Of a stretch of 64,000 nt of DNA, positions 42,847 through 51,256 are shown in pieces. Made by a program: the position numbers and the translations under genes. Under the pieces are notes generated by a model, which saw only the letters and a program-made list of their open reading frames with translations, was not told the DNA's origin and did not search any database. This DNA comes from Leptofilum sp965223525 (GTDB taxonomy: Bacteria > Chloroflexota > Anaerolineae > Promineifilales > Promineifilaceae). The DNA lies in the NCBI RefSeq assembly GCF_965223525.1, contig NZ_CBDCWX010000004.1, positions 1,054,001-1,118,000 of the forward strand, in the 5' to 3' direction. The stretch's first letter is position 1. The number at the start of each line of letters is the position of its first letter.

Positions 42847-43777
42847 ACCTAAGTTGCTACCTTAACAGTCAAAAATGGTGAAGTCCATGAAAGCCAAGTA
42901 AAGTGGGTTTGAACCACCAAACCATTTTTACGAGGACAATCATGGACGAACAAATTGTAGCGATTTACACGCTGGTTAACGACCTTTTGCTTGGTTTAGG
43001 TCATCATGAAAACAGTCAATGCCGCATGAACGATTCCGAGGTCATCACCACAGCAATCGTGGCTGCTCTGTTTTTTAGCGGCAATTATGAACTTGCCCGT
43101 GCCTTCTTGCATCAAGGCGGCTACATACCAACCATGTTGAGCAAAAGTCGGTATTCACGTCGTCTGCATCGAGTGAGCCATTACATCGTGACCTTTATCG
43201 AGATGTTGGGCGCCCACTGGAAAGGGGTCAGTAGCGATTCGATTTACGTGATCGATACCTTTCCTATTGTGGTGTGTGACAATTGGCGCATTCGCCGCTG
43301 TCGTCTCTATCGAGAAGAGAAGTATCGCGGCAAGATTGCGAGCAAACGCCGCTACTTCTATGGACTCAAACTACATTTGATGGTCACCAGTCAGGGTCAA
43401 CCAGTTGAGTTCTTCCTAACACCGGGTTCTGAAAGCGATGTGACTCACCTGCGCTCCTTTCAGTTTGACCTACCGACGGGTTCAGAAATCTATGCAGACA
43501 AAATCTACAATGATTACACCATGGAAGACTTAATCAATGAGACAAGACAGGTGAAACTATGTCCTGTACGCAAGAAAAACAGCAAACGGCCGTATCCACC
43601 GTGGCGCACTTATTGGATAAAACTGCATCGCAAGATTGTGGAGACGACAGGGTCATCCATTGCACGCAGGATGCCGAGGAGCATTCATGCAGTCACAGCC
43701 GCAGGCTTTGAGCTGAAAATCGCATTATTTGTTCTGGCTGAGAGTGTCAGCCATATTTTTAAGGTAGCAACTTGAGT
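42847..43777 (+). mobile_element. Complete IS982-family insertion sequence
   Basis: The 931-base element has terminal inverted repeats of 19 bases, 17 matching (42847-42865 and 43759-43777), both starting AC. It is flanked by an 8-base direct repeat TAATACTA. It holds one intact transposase whose stop codon lies in the right inverted repeat. Length, ends and duplication size fit the family. The intact structure means it is probably still mobile or recently arrived. Confidence 0.88.
42942..43775 (+). CDS. IS982-family transposase
   Basis: 277 residues from the ATG at 42942 (GAGGACA upstream). A helical N-terminal part (about 1-85, with NDSEVITTAIVAALFFSGN) precedes the DDE domain: first Asp in SDSIYVIDTFPIVVCD, second Asp in IYADKIYND, and Glu in LHRKIVETTGSS. 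IS982 proteins share exactly these stretches. The motif KKNSKRPYPPW contains an ACGGCCGT octamer read as RPY, which suggests the element has lived in this genome long enough to pick one up, or did so by chance. The TGA stop overlaps the right terminal repeat. Confidence 0.93.
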   Translation: MDEQIVAIYTLVNDLLLGLGHHENSQCRMNDSEVITTAIVAALFFSGNYELARAFLHQGGYIPTMLSKSRYSRRLHRVSHYIVTFIEMLGAHWKGVSSDSIYVIDTFPIVVCDNWRIRRCRLYREEKYRGKIASKRRYFYGLKLHLMVTSQGQPVEFFLTPGSESDVTHLRSFQFDLPTGSEIYADKIYNDYTMEDLINETRQVKLCPVRKKNSKRPYPPWRTYWIKLHRKIVETTGSSIARRMPRSIHAVTAAGFELKIALFVLAESVSHIFKVAT

Positions 43778-43785
43778 TAATACTA
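43778..43785. repeat. Right 8-bp target duplication of IS982 element
   Basis: TAATACTA, identical to 42839-42846. Confidence 0.8.
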
Positions 43786-43900
43786 TCTGGGGGTTGTTTT
43801 GTACCCTTTGTCCCCTTGCCAAGATGATTGCTCACGGTTATAAATTTCATCAAATGACGCAACTGCTTAAAATCCCACTAAACTTTTCAAATAGGCACAC

Positions 43901-45988
43901 ATGAGCGACACGTTATCTATTGATTCCAACCAGATTCACAATTTGTGGCAAAAATTAGCTGAAGAGCTTTTGAATATTTTTGATGCTCACGGTGTTTGCG
44001 CGGTTGTGGCGAATGAAACGGCCGTATTCGCCCAAACCACCACCGTTGTCGGCGTTAGCGATCCCCAGAATAAATATTTTGACGTATGGGTTTGTGATAA
44101 GGACGGCCGTATCCAGCAAACCCGCTGGAACAAAGAACATGCCTCCTTTGCCAGCTTTTTAGCCGCAGGCAAGCCCACCATGCAGGAAAAATTCAACCAG
44201 CCGCCCGCCGAACTCATTCGCAGCGAGCTATGGCAGCTGCCCCGCGAACGCATCATGGCCGTGCCCTTGCCCGCACCGGGCCGCTACGCACCTGTCACGC
44301 CGCCCGGCATCCTCTGCTTCCTTGATCCCGATGAAAACTTACCGATCATTGAACCACAAAACCTGTCTGCTTTAGCCACCCACGTCACCACCGCTTTAGA
44401 TCGCGCCTACCTGCGCCAAACGGTTGATCGGCAAGATATTGAATTTGCCGTCGTTTCCGAAATTAGCTACGCTCTCACGTCTACCTTGAGTTTGCAAAAT
44501 ATTTACCGCCAACTCATGGAACCCGTGCGCCGTACCCTCAACGTCGGCTCTGTCTCCGTCGGCCTCATCGAGCAATCCTCTGGCGACATTATTTTTGTGG
44601 ATATTTTGATGGGCGATCTGTTCAAGGATTTGCCCACCATTCGCCTGAAAAAAGGACAGGGTATTGCCGGCTGGGTGTCAGAGAATCGCCAATCGGTCAT
44701 CATCAACGACGTTTATTCGGACAAACGCTTTTATTCCCGCGTCGATCGCCAATCTGGGTTCCAGACAGAGAACATGATCTGCATTCCGCTACAAATTGAG
44801 GATCGCGTCATCGGCATTTTGCAGGCGATTAACAAGCAAAACGGTGATTTCAACGAAAATGATTTGCGGTTGCTGCAAGCGATTGGCGGGCCGTTGGCGG
44901 CGGCCATTGAGAATGCGAGTTTGCATACGGCCGTTCTTGCCGAAAAGCGCCGCATCGAAACCATCTTTGCCAACATGTCCGAAGGCATCATGACAGTAGA
45001 TGCCGACGGGTTAATCACCCACGCCAACGACTCCCTGCTCACGCTCCTGTTCCGCGACTTGCCTTCGTTGCTCGGCCAAAAAGCTAACGATATGATCCGC
45101 CTCACCAGCGGCAGCCTAAACGATTTTATGGAGCGCACCGTCATCGCCACCGATGAATACCCCCAACTGGCAACCGACATGAGCCAGCACGGTGGCGGCA
45201 CTGTACCCATCTTGCTCAGTGGCGCACCCATCCGGGATGAAAATGGTGCTGTAACGGAAATGATTTTTGTTTTTAGCGATCTGAGCCAGATTCGGGAAGT
45301 GGAGCGGCTGCGGGACGACTTTTTCCACGGCATTATCCACGAGCTACGCACTCCGCTAGCCACTATTCTCATGTACGCCCGCCTGCTGCGCGAAGGCAAA
45401 GCGCAGCAAAAAGAGAAGGCCGACCGCTTCCTGGGCGTTATCGAGCGGGAAAGCGACCGGCTACAAAAGATGGTGCGCCAGATGCTGGAAGTGGTAAAGA
45501 TGGAAGCCAGCGAATTCCAGCGCAGCAATGATCTGGTCAATTTGAACGATCTGTTTGATGAAATTTTGCCGCCGCTGGCCGACCGCGCCACCGAAAAAGG
45601 ACTCACCTTCCGCCAGCGCATCGCCCCGGCTATGTCGCCCGTATTGGGCAACCAGGAAACGTACCACCTCATCTTCAAAAACCTCATTGATAATGCGGTC
45701 AAGTTCACTCTGTCTGGCACAGTGCGGGTGGAGGCGTATGCCCAAGATAGCCAAATTGTAGTGGAGGTGCGGGACGATGGTATTGGCATCCCCAAGCAGG
45801 CGATGCCCAATTTATTCGGCCGTTTTTTCCGCGCGCAAACGGCCGTTGAGCGCGGCATTGCCGGTACAGGACTAGGACTTTACATGGTCAAAGTCGCCGT
45901 CGAGAATTATAATGGCACCATTGATGTCAAAAGCACGGCTGGTAAGGGCACAACGTTTACCGTGAAGCTGCCCATCACCGAAGTTTAA
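43901..45988 (+). CDS. Soluble GAF-PAS sensor histidine kinase
   Basis: 695 residues without membrane helices. A GAF-like region fills about 15-165, a clear GAF domain about 185-345 (EISYALTSTLSLQNIY), a PAS domain about 350-465 (IFANMSEGIMTVDADG), the HisKA box with His480 (GIIHELRTPLATIL) and the HATPase domain about 590-695 (NLIDNAVKFT, VRDDGIGI, GTGLGLYMV). It should autophosphorylate and pass phosphate to a response regulator, but none lies next to it. The IS982 element ends about 115 bases upstream of its start, perhaps within its promoter. Confidence 0.93.
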   Translation: MSDTLSIDSNQIHNLWQKLAEELLNIFDAHGVCAVVANETAVFAQTTTVVGVSDPQNKYFDVWVCDKDGRIQQTRWNKEHASFASFLAAGKPTMQEKFNQPPAELIRSELWQLPRERIMAVPLPAPGRYAPVTPPGILCFLDPDENLPIIEPQNLSALATHVTTALDRAYLRQTVDRQDIEFAVVSEISYALTSTLSLQNIYRQLMEPVRRTLNVGSVSVGLIEQSSGDIIFVDILMGDLFKDLPTIRLKKGQGIAGWVSENRQSVIINDVYSDKRFYSRVDRQSGFQTENMICIPLQIEDRVIGILQAINKQNGDFNENDLRLLQAIGGPLAAAIENASLHTAVLAEKRRIETIFANMSEGIMTVDADGLITHANDSLLTLLFRDLPSLLGQKANDMIRLTSGSLNDFMERTVIATDEYPQLATDMSQHGGGTVPILLSGAPIRDENGAVTEMIFVFSDLSQIREVERLRDDFFHGIIHELRTPLATILMYARLLREGKAQQKEKADRFLGVIERESDRLQKMVRQMLEVVKMEASEFQRSNDLVNLNDLFDEILPPLADRATEKGLTFRQRIAPAMSPVLGNQETYHLIFKNLIDNAVKFTLSGTVRVEAYAQDSQIVVEVRDDGIGIPKQAMPNLFGRFFRAQTAVERGIAGTGLGLYMVKVAVENYNGTIDVKSTAGKGTTFTVKLPITEV

Positions 45989-45991
45989 TAG

Positions 45992-46054
45992 CGCAATTGG
46001 TAATTGGTAATTTGTAATTTAGTAATTGCCCAGTTACCGATTACATATTACCTA
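45992..46054. repeat. TAATTGGTAATTTG / CAGTTACCGATTAC intergenic repeat (copy 3)
   Basis: Several near-direct units (TTGGTAATTGGTAATTTGTAATTTAGTAATT, read here in pieces) meet ACCGATTACATATTACC in inverted form, between the kinase and cysteine desulfurase genes. Confidence 0.5.
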
Positions 46055-46057
46055 ATT

Positions 46058-47236
46058 ATGTCAAATCACATCTACCTCGATCACGGCGCATCCACGCCGG
46101 TTCACCCCCAGGTTATTGAAAAAATGCTCCCATTTTGGACGGAACATTACGGCAATCCCTCCTCGTCGCACGCACACGGCCGTTCTGCCAATTTTGCCCT
46201 GGGTGAAGCCCGCCGTACCGTCGCGGGCCTGATGAACGCCCAGCCTAAAGAGATTGTTTTCACTGGCTGCGGCTCAGAAAGCGACAATTTGGCGGTACGC
46301 GGGGTGATGTGGGCTGCAAGGCAACATGGTTCTGGCAACCATCTCATTACCAGTGTGATTGAGCATGAGGCTGTGTTGGAAACGGCAGTTCAGCTTCGCG
46401 ACCATTTTAACTTTGACGTAACGATTTTAGGGGTAGATGAATACGGCCGTGTCTCCGTGGACGATGTTGCCGCCGCCATCCGGCCAGACACGGCACTCAT
46501 CTCCGTCATGGCCGCCAACAACGAGATTGGCACCATGCAGCCCATCCAGCAAATTGGCGCGCTGGCCCGCGAACATGGCATCCTGTTCCATTCCGATGCC
46601 GTGCAAGCTGCCGCCACCACCCGCTGGGACATGCAAACGATGCCCCTCGATTTGATCAGCTTCGCGCCGCACAAATTTTACGGCCCCAAAGGCGTCGGGA
46701 TTTTGTACGTGCGGGAGGGGGTTGAATTGGTGTCTTCGTTAACGGGGGGCGGGCAGGAAGACGGCCGTCGTTCCGGCACGGTTAATGTGGCTTTTGCCGT
46801 GGGTGCGGCCGAGGCGTTCAAATTAGCCCAGGATAACCTTGAGGCGCAAGTCACCCACTACACCAACCTGCGCGACCAGCTCATTGCGGGTGTCATGACG
46901 GCCGTACCCGCTAACGAAATCATCCTCACCGGCCATCCCACCGAGCGACTCCCTCACCACGCCAGCTTTGCCCTCAAAAATATGAGCGGCAACGATCTGC
47001 TTATTCACCTGGACATGGCGGGCATCTGCGCCAGCAGCGGCTCCGCCTGCAAAACAGGCGACCCCAAACCGTCACCCATTCTTGAAACTATCGGCCTCGA
47101 CCCCGCCTGGACAAAAGGCGGCCTTCGCTTCACCGTCGGCAGCCAAAACACCCCAGACCAGATCGAACACCTCATCCAAGCGATGCCTACCGTCGTAGAA
47201 AAAGTTAAAAAAATAAGCCAGTTATTCGCTATCTAA
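46058..47236 (+). CDS. Cysteine desulfurase (NifS/IscS-like)
   Basis: 392 residues from the ATG at 46058; the longer reading from 46004 crosses a repeat. Class-V aminotransferase motifs are IYLDHGASTPVHP, FTGCGSESDNLAVRG, VIEHEAVL, the PLP Lys in SFAPHKFYGPKG, and the catalytic Cys in SSGSACKTGDPKPS. It moves sulfur from cysteine to Fe-S scaffolds or tRNA thiolases. No iscU or regulator adjoins it, but mnmA, a user of such sulfur, is 4 kb away. No clear ribosome-binding site is seen. Confidence 0.95.
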   Translation: MSNHIYLDHGASTPVHPQVIEKMLPFWTEHYGNPSSSHAHGRSANFALGEARRTVAGLMNAQPKEIVFTGCGSESDNLAVRGVMWAARQHGSGNHLITSVIEHEAVLETAVQLRDHFNFDVTILGVDEYGRVSVDDVAAAIRPDTALISVMAANNEIGTMQPIQQIGALAREHGILFHSDAVQAAATTRWDMQTMPLDLISFAPHKFYGPKGVGILYVREGVELVSSLTGGGQEDGRRSGTVNVAFAVGAAEAFKLAQDNLEAQVTHYTNLRDQLIAGVMTAVPANEIILTGHPTERLPHHASFALKNMSGNDLLIHLDMAGICASSGSACKTGDPKPSPILETIGLDPAWTKGGLRFTVGSQNTPDQIEHLIQAMPTVVEKVKKISQLFAI

Positions 47237-47426
47237 AAAACGCGCCCAAATTATCAGCTATAAAAAATTTGGGGAGCCAGAAACATGCTAAACAAGCCAA
47301 TGGTGCTACCTAACTTGCTTGGTTCTGCCTGTAGCGGTTACTTTTTGGGGATAGCCTCTTACTACAATCAATATTACAATCCATCAATTTGTATTGAGCA
47401 AAATTGACATCATTGAGACAACCATC

Positions 47427-48731
47427 ATGTACCAAAATTTTCAGGATAAGGTAGGTACCTTCTGGGGTATTTTCGTTGAAATTGTAAATTTTTTTAAACA
47501 CGGGAGTGAGATTCACCCAGCAGACCTACTAAAAGTGGCTACTGTGCTTAGCATTCCTATATCATTTATTTCTTATTTCTTTTTCCTTTTCTCCGACAAT
47601 TTTCAGCAAAACCTGCTTATTCTCGCAATCAGGGCAATCTCCTTAATTAGCCTTGCCATGGCTTATTTTCTAAGCCGCACCTCCAAGCATTATCTAGGTA
47701 GCTACATTTTTATCCTGGGCGGAATATTCCTTCGGAGCTACTATGGCATCTTTTTCCGAGCGGCAATCAATTCGCAATTAATTGTAATCTGTATTGTAGC
47801 AGCAGCTTTCCTCTTAAGGGCAAAAGAGACAGTGATCCTTTCCCTCTTCCTAATTACTTTTGTGGCAGGCACCTTATATTTTCGTTATGACTATACGGCC
47901 GTTCAGCTAGGATTTTATATGTTTTCCTCATCGGTTCTTCTCATTTCGTTAACGCTATTTAATGTTCGTAACGAAAATCATGTAAATAAAATTCATAGGC
48001 AAGCGCAACAGATCATTACCAAAGAAGCTGAAAGACAACAACTCTTATTACAACAATACCAAACAGAATTTCATACCAATGCAATAACAAGCATCTCACA
48101 CGACTTGAAAACTCCGCTAACTATCATCAAGTTAAAATCCGCAATACTTGAGATGAAATTTTCCGAGCAGGCATCAGAATACACTCGATCAATAACTGAA
48201 GCAGTTGATCGCATTACATTTCTCATCAATGAAATGAACTTGTTCGATAAGTTTGACGAAGTAAAAAAGGAAACCTGGAAGCTAGTTGACATAAATGAAG
48301 CTATCAGGACAGAGGCAAGCGCATTCTCTGAAAAATATACGACAGCCAAACCGATTCAGTTAAATTTATCAGCAACGCCACTCTTTTGCTTTGGGGACGA
48401 AATGAAATTGACAACGAGCATCAAAGAACTTTTAGAGAATGCGTGTGTTCATTCAGGTGAAAAAGTGGACATTTCTGTTCACGCAACTAACAAAATGGGG
48501 CAAATTTCATTAACAATTCGCGATTCAGGTCCTGGCGTTCCGGCCAATCAATTACCAAAAATATTTGACTATTATTTCAAGGGTGACCAAGCACGCACCT
48601 CATGGCAAACGGGTTCTGGCTTAGGGCTACCTCTTGTAAAGTTAATTGTCAGCCAACATGAAGGTACCATATCAATAAATAGCGAGGTAAACGAGGGAAC
48701 ATGCGTAGAAATTCTGTTGCCTCTAGCCTAG
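47427..48731 (+). CDS. Membrane sensor histidine kinase, AT-rich
   Basis: 434 residues if started at ATG 47427; a TTG eleven codons earlier is possible, and neither has a strong ribosome-binding site. About six membrane helices (about 30-190) precede a short coiled coil, a HisKA box with His225 (SISHDLKTPLTIIK) and an HATPase domain (LLENACVHSG, IRDSGPGV, GSGLGLPLVKL). The sequence is visibly richer in A and T than its neighbours and has just one ACGGCCGT, which fits later acquisition. No response regulator is next to it. The ligand sensed is unknown. Confidence 0.88.
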   Translation: MYQNFQDKVGTFWGIFVEIVNFFKHGSEIHPADLLKVATVLSIPISFISYFFFLFSDNFQQNLLILAIRAISLISLAMAYFLSRTSKHYLGSYIFILGGIFLRSYYGIFFRAAINSQLIVICIVAAAFLLRAKETVILSLFLITFVAGTLYFRYDYTAVQLGFYMFSSSVLLISLTLFNVRNENHVNKIHRQAQQIITKEAERQQLLLQQYQTEFHTNAITSISHDLKTPLTIIKLKSAILEMKFSEQASEYTRSITEAVDRITFLINEMNLFDKFDEVKKETWKLVDINEAIRTEASAFSEKYTTAKPIQLNLSATPLFCFGDEMKLTTSIKELLENACVHSGEKVDISVHATNKMGQISLTIRDSGPGVPANQLPKIFDYYFKGDQARTSWQTGSGLGLPLVKLIVSQHEGTISINSEVNEGTCVEILLPLA

Positions 48732-48774
48732 TCCATTACGCAATTCCGTTTTGCCATTTAAAGCATGCCACCTC

Positions 48775-49689
48775 TCAAAAAATTGAGATACCAGTTAAGG
48801 TGGTGAATAACTCCAATGCGGCCGTTCCTGCCAAAGAATTTCCGCTTTCGTTTAAGCCGGGCGACCAGACGCAAACGGAAAAATGACCTGGCATCACGGC
48901 CAAAATGCCGCCGCCTACCCCACTTTTCCCCGGTAGCCCAACCCGATAGGCAAAATCCCCCACAGCATCATACAAACCGCACGTAAGCATGAGCGATTTA
49001 ATATACTTCGCCTGCCGGTGGGTGATAACTGATTCATTCGAATTAAGCAGCCGCCCTTCATTCGCCAAAAAGAGCCCGGCCCGCGCCGCATCCACACAGC
49101 TCATTGCCAGTGAACAGTGATGAAAATAGGCGTCCAGCACAATGTCAGGCTCGTTGTGCATGTTGCCAAAGCTCTTGATGAAATTGGCCAAAGCCACATT
49201 GCGAAAGCCTGTCTCAGCTTCGGAACAGGCAACCGCATCATCAAAGTGAATGGCGGGATTGTCGGCCAGCATCCGCACAAAGTCCAGAACCGTTTGCCGC
49301 GCATCGTTCAAATGGGACAGGATAATGTCTGTCACCACCAGTGCCCCGGCATTGATGAACGGATTGCGCGGAATGCCATTCTCATATTCCAACTGTACCA
49401 ATGAGTTGAATGGGGTTCCGGACGGCTCACGCCCGATGCGCTGCCAAATCGTGTCCCCTGCTAGCTGCATCGCCAACGTGAGGGTAAAGATTTTTGACAT
49501 GCTCTGGATGGAAAATGGTTCGTTTGCGTCGCCAATGTGGAAGGAACGGCCGTCTACCATCTGCACCGCCATACCAAACTTGTGGGGGGAAATGTGTGCT
49601 AGCTCAGGTATGTAATCAGCTACCTTCCCCTGCCCCAAAAGCGGCTGAACATGCTCATAAATTTCGTCTAATATTTGTGGGTAATTCAT
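48775..49689 (-). CDS. glsA: Glutaminase
   Basis: 304 residues, the family norm. The serine-protease-like fold of bacterial glutaminases shows the catalytic SxxK motif in FSIQSMSKIFTL (about residue 65), NPFINAGALVVTDII, and the C-terminal GLPGKSGVGGGILAV. It hydrolyses glutamine to glutamate and ammonia. The start at 49689 is 21 bases downstream of the higA stop on the same strand, but there is no functional reason to link them. Confidence 0.95.
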   Translation of the reverse strand: MNYPQILDEIYEHVQPLLGQGKVADYIPELAHISPHKFGMAVQMVDGRSFHIGDANEPFSIQSMSKIFTLTLAMQLAGDTIWQRIGREPSGTPFNSLVQLEYENGIPRNPFINAGALVVTDIILSHLNDARQTVLDFVRMLADNPAIHFDDAVACSEAETGFRNVALANFIKSFGNMHNEPDIVLDAYFHHCSLAMSCVDAARAGLFLANEGRLLNSNESVITHRQAKYIKSLMLTCGLYDAVGDFAYRVGLPGKSGVGGGILAVMPGHFSVCVWSPGLNESGNSLAGTAALELFTTLTGISIF

Positions 49690-49710
49690 GGGATGCGAAG
49701 TGGGGTAACT

Positions 49711-50016
49711 TTAGCCAGCAACAGAGCGAACGATAACTTCCCTCTCAATTCGGCTCAATAGCTGGTCAGAAGCCACATCTAAATCGTAATCCATTTGCAG
49801 GCCCAGCCAGAATTGTGGTGTCATGCCAAAGTAACGCGCCAAGCGCAAAGCGGTATCGGCCGTAACGCGCCGCTTGCCCTGCACAATTTCATTAATCCGT
49901 CGTGCCGGAACGCGAATATCCAACGCCAACCGATTTTGGCTTAACCCCATCGGCTTCAAAAACTCCTCTAACAATACTTCTCCTGGATGCACAGGATTTA
50001 GCTTTTCATTTTCCAT
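49711..50016 (-). CDS. higA: HigA-type antitoxin (XRE family)
   Basis: 101 residues from the second of two Met codons. The N-terminus NPVHPGEVLLEEFLKPMGLS is the HigA signature, followed by an HTH (QNRLALDIRVPARRINEIVQG) and FGMTPQFWLGLQMDYDLD. It would neutralise the HigB toxin and repress the operon. It is six bases after the toxin gene, in the toxin-first order typical of higBA. Confidence 0.93.
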   Translation of the reverse strand: MENEKLNPVHPGEVLLEEFLKPMGLSQNRLALDIRVPARRINEIVQGKRRVTADTALRLARYFGMTPQFWLGLQMDYDLDVASDQLLSRIEREVIVRSVAG

Positions 50017-50025
50017 CATTCCACC

Positions 50026-50307
50026 TCAATGGTAATCTACAATCTCAACATCGTAAGCGTCGCCACTTTGCCACCTAAAACAAATTCGCCACTGATTGTT
50101 AATGCGAATACTGTACTGATTTTTGCGATCCCCTTTGAGCTTTTCCAGTCGATTTGCTGGTGGCATTCGCAAGTCGGTAAGGTTGGAGGCTCGATTAAGC
50201 ATTCTAAGTTTGCGGAGAGCCATCTGCTGAATGTCTCCCGGCAATTTTCGGGATCGCTGCCGCCTAAAAATCTTTTCTGCTTCTTTGTCCTTAAACGACT
50301 GAATCAT
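50026..50307 (-). CDS. higB: HigB-type toxin (RelE/ParE superfamily)
   Basis: 93 residues. The family start IQSFKDKEAEKIFRRQRSRKL, here given in part, is followed by LNRASNLTDLRMPPANRLEKL and the C-terminal YSIRINNQWRICFRW, which carries the Arg and aromatic residues of the mRNA-cutting site. HigB toxins cut mRNA on the ribosome. All typical core residues appear intact, so the module is probably functional. The promoter and a palindrome lie directly upstream. Confidence 0.92.
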   Translation of the reverse strand: MIQSFKDKEAEKIFRRQRSRKLPGDIQQMALRKLRMLNRASNLTDLRMPPANRLEKLKGDRKNQYSIRINNQWRICFRWQSGDAYDVEIVDYH

Positions 50308-50319
50308 ACGCGAAGCATA

Positions 50320-50353
50320 TAACGTCTCGCGTTAAATGGCAACAATTATAACA
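50320..50353 (-). promoter_or_regulatory. higBA promoter and operator
   Basis: On the minus strand an extended -10 TGTTATAAT (50345-50353) is followed by TAACG-N5-CGTTA (50320-50334), a perfect inverted repeat between transcription start and the higB ATG. This is the expected place for HigA autoregulation. Confidence 0.6.
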
Positions 50354-50519
50354 GCTTCACTCCATAGCGAAAAAAAGGTAAGGGAAATTAGCAAGCTTTT
50401 TAAAATTAGAGTGTATAATTGGTTGTGATCATAATAGTCAAAATTGACCAACATCCGAGGATGTTTTCGGTTCTTTCGCCTTCTATTTCTCTATATCTTT
50501 TAAACAGGAATACTACTAG

Positions 50520-51230
50520 ATGAGAAAGCAACTTTTTGGAATTCTGATAGTTATTTTAGTGCTGCAAAATGCTTGCACAAGCTCTTCAACTGAAACGGCC
50601 GTACTGCAACCAACATCGTCAGCCACAAGTACACCACAACCAACTTCAACTTTGACAATAACACCCACCAGCACACCCACAAACACGGCAACCTTTACAC
50701 CTACTGCCACATCTACGCCAACAGAAACACCCTCACCAAAACCTACAAATACCCCACGACCCACTGCCACAGCCACAACAAGCACCTGGGATCGATATAC
50801 GCCAAGAACAATTGCCGATATGATTGAAGTGACTAACGAACTCCTGGTTACTGATCAATACCCGACCCTTTACATCGAAGTATCCCCAGATTATCAATAC
50901 CCATCTCAAGTCGAGGTGATTTACACTGGTGAGTTTCGAGAAATTGATCCTGTCAAACAATTTTTGATTGAGACCTGGGGAGGAACGATTTCACCTGAGG
51001 TTGGCGAAAGCATAAAAGGTGCTTTTCAACAGGAAGTCTTGGTGGTTGAAGTCGAGAATGAATATTGGATTCCTGTTCAGGAAGTTTTAGTTCCGTTCAT
51101 GAAAGATGAGCTAGAACCAGGTGACGAAGCATTGATTTTTATTCTGTGGGTCGGAGCAAATATTCTGAATGCAGAAACACCTCCCGATCGTGTGTTTATT
51201 CTTAATGAATTTCGTGCTAGGCTCCCCTAA
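50520..51230 (+). CDS. Lipoprotein with Thr/Pro-rich linker, unknown domain
   Basis: 236 residues. The signal peptide ends in lipobox LQNAC (Cys19). Residues about 20-90 are a T/P/S-rich stalk of TPTSTPTNTATF-like units, then a compact domain (about 95-236) starting with RYTPRTIADMIEVTNELL and containing SPDYQYPSQVEVIYTGEFRE. That domain is not recognised. The stalk resembles the tail of the LysM protein at 25032. It probably stands off the outer face of the membrane. AGGAA precedes the ATG. Confidence 0.78.
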   Translation: MRKQLFGILIVILVLQNACTSSSTETAVLQPTSSATSTPQPTSTLTITPTSTPTNTATFTPTATSTPTETPSPKPTNTPRPTATATTSTWDRYTPRTIADMIEVTNELLVTDQYPTLYIEVSPDYQYPSQVEVIYTGEFREIDPVKQFLIETWGGTISPEVGESIKGAFQQEVLVVEVENEYWIPVQEVLVPFMKDELEPGDEALIFILWVGANILNAETPPDRVFILNEFRARLP

Positions 51231-51244
51231 AATTAACTTTCTGA

Positions 51245-51256
51245 TATTATGGTTTC
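51245..51256 (+). promoter_or_regulatory. Candidate leaderless promoter of mnmA
   Basis: TATTAT lies six bases before the GTG start at 51257 and no ribosome-binding site is present. Confidence 0.35.

Noticed and set aside
48701..48886. Small plus-strand frame after the AT-rich kinase
   Set aside because: It is antisense to the end of glutaminase and has no ribosome-binding site.
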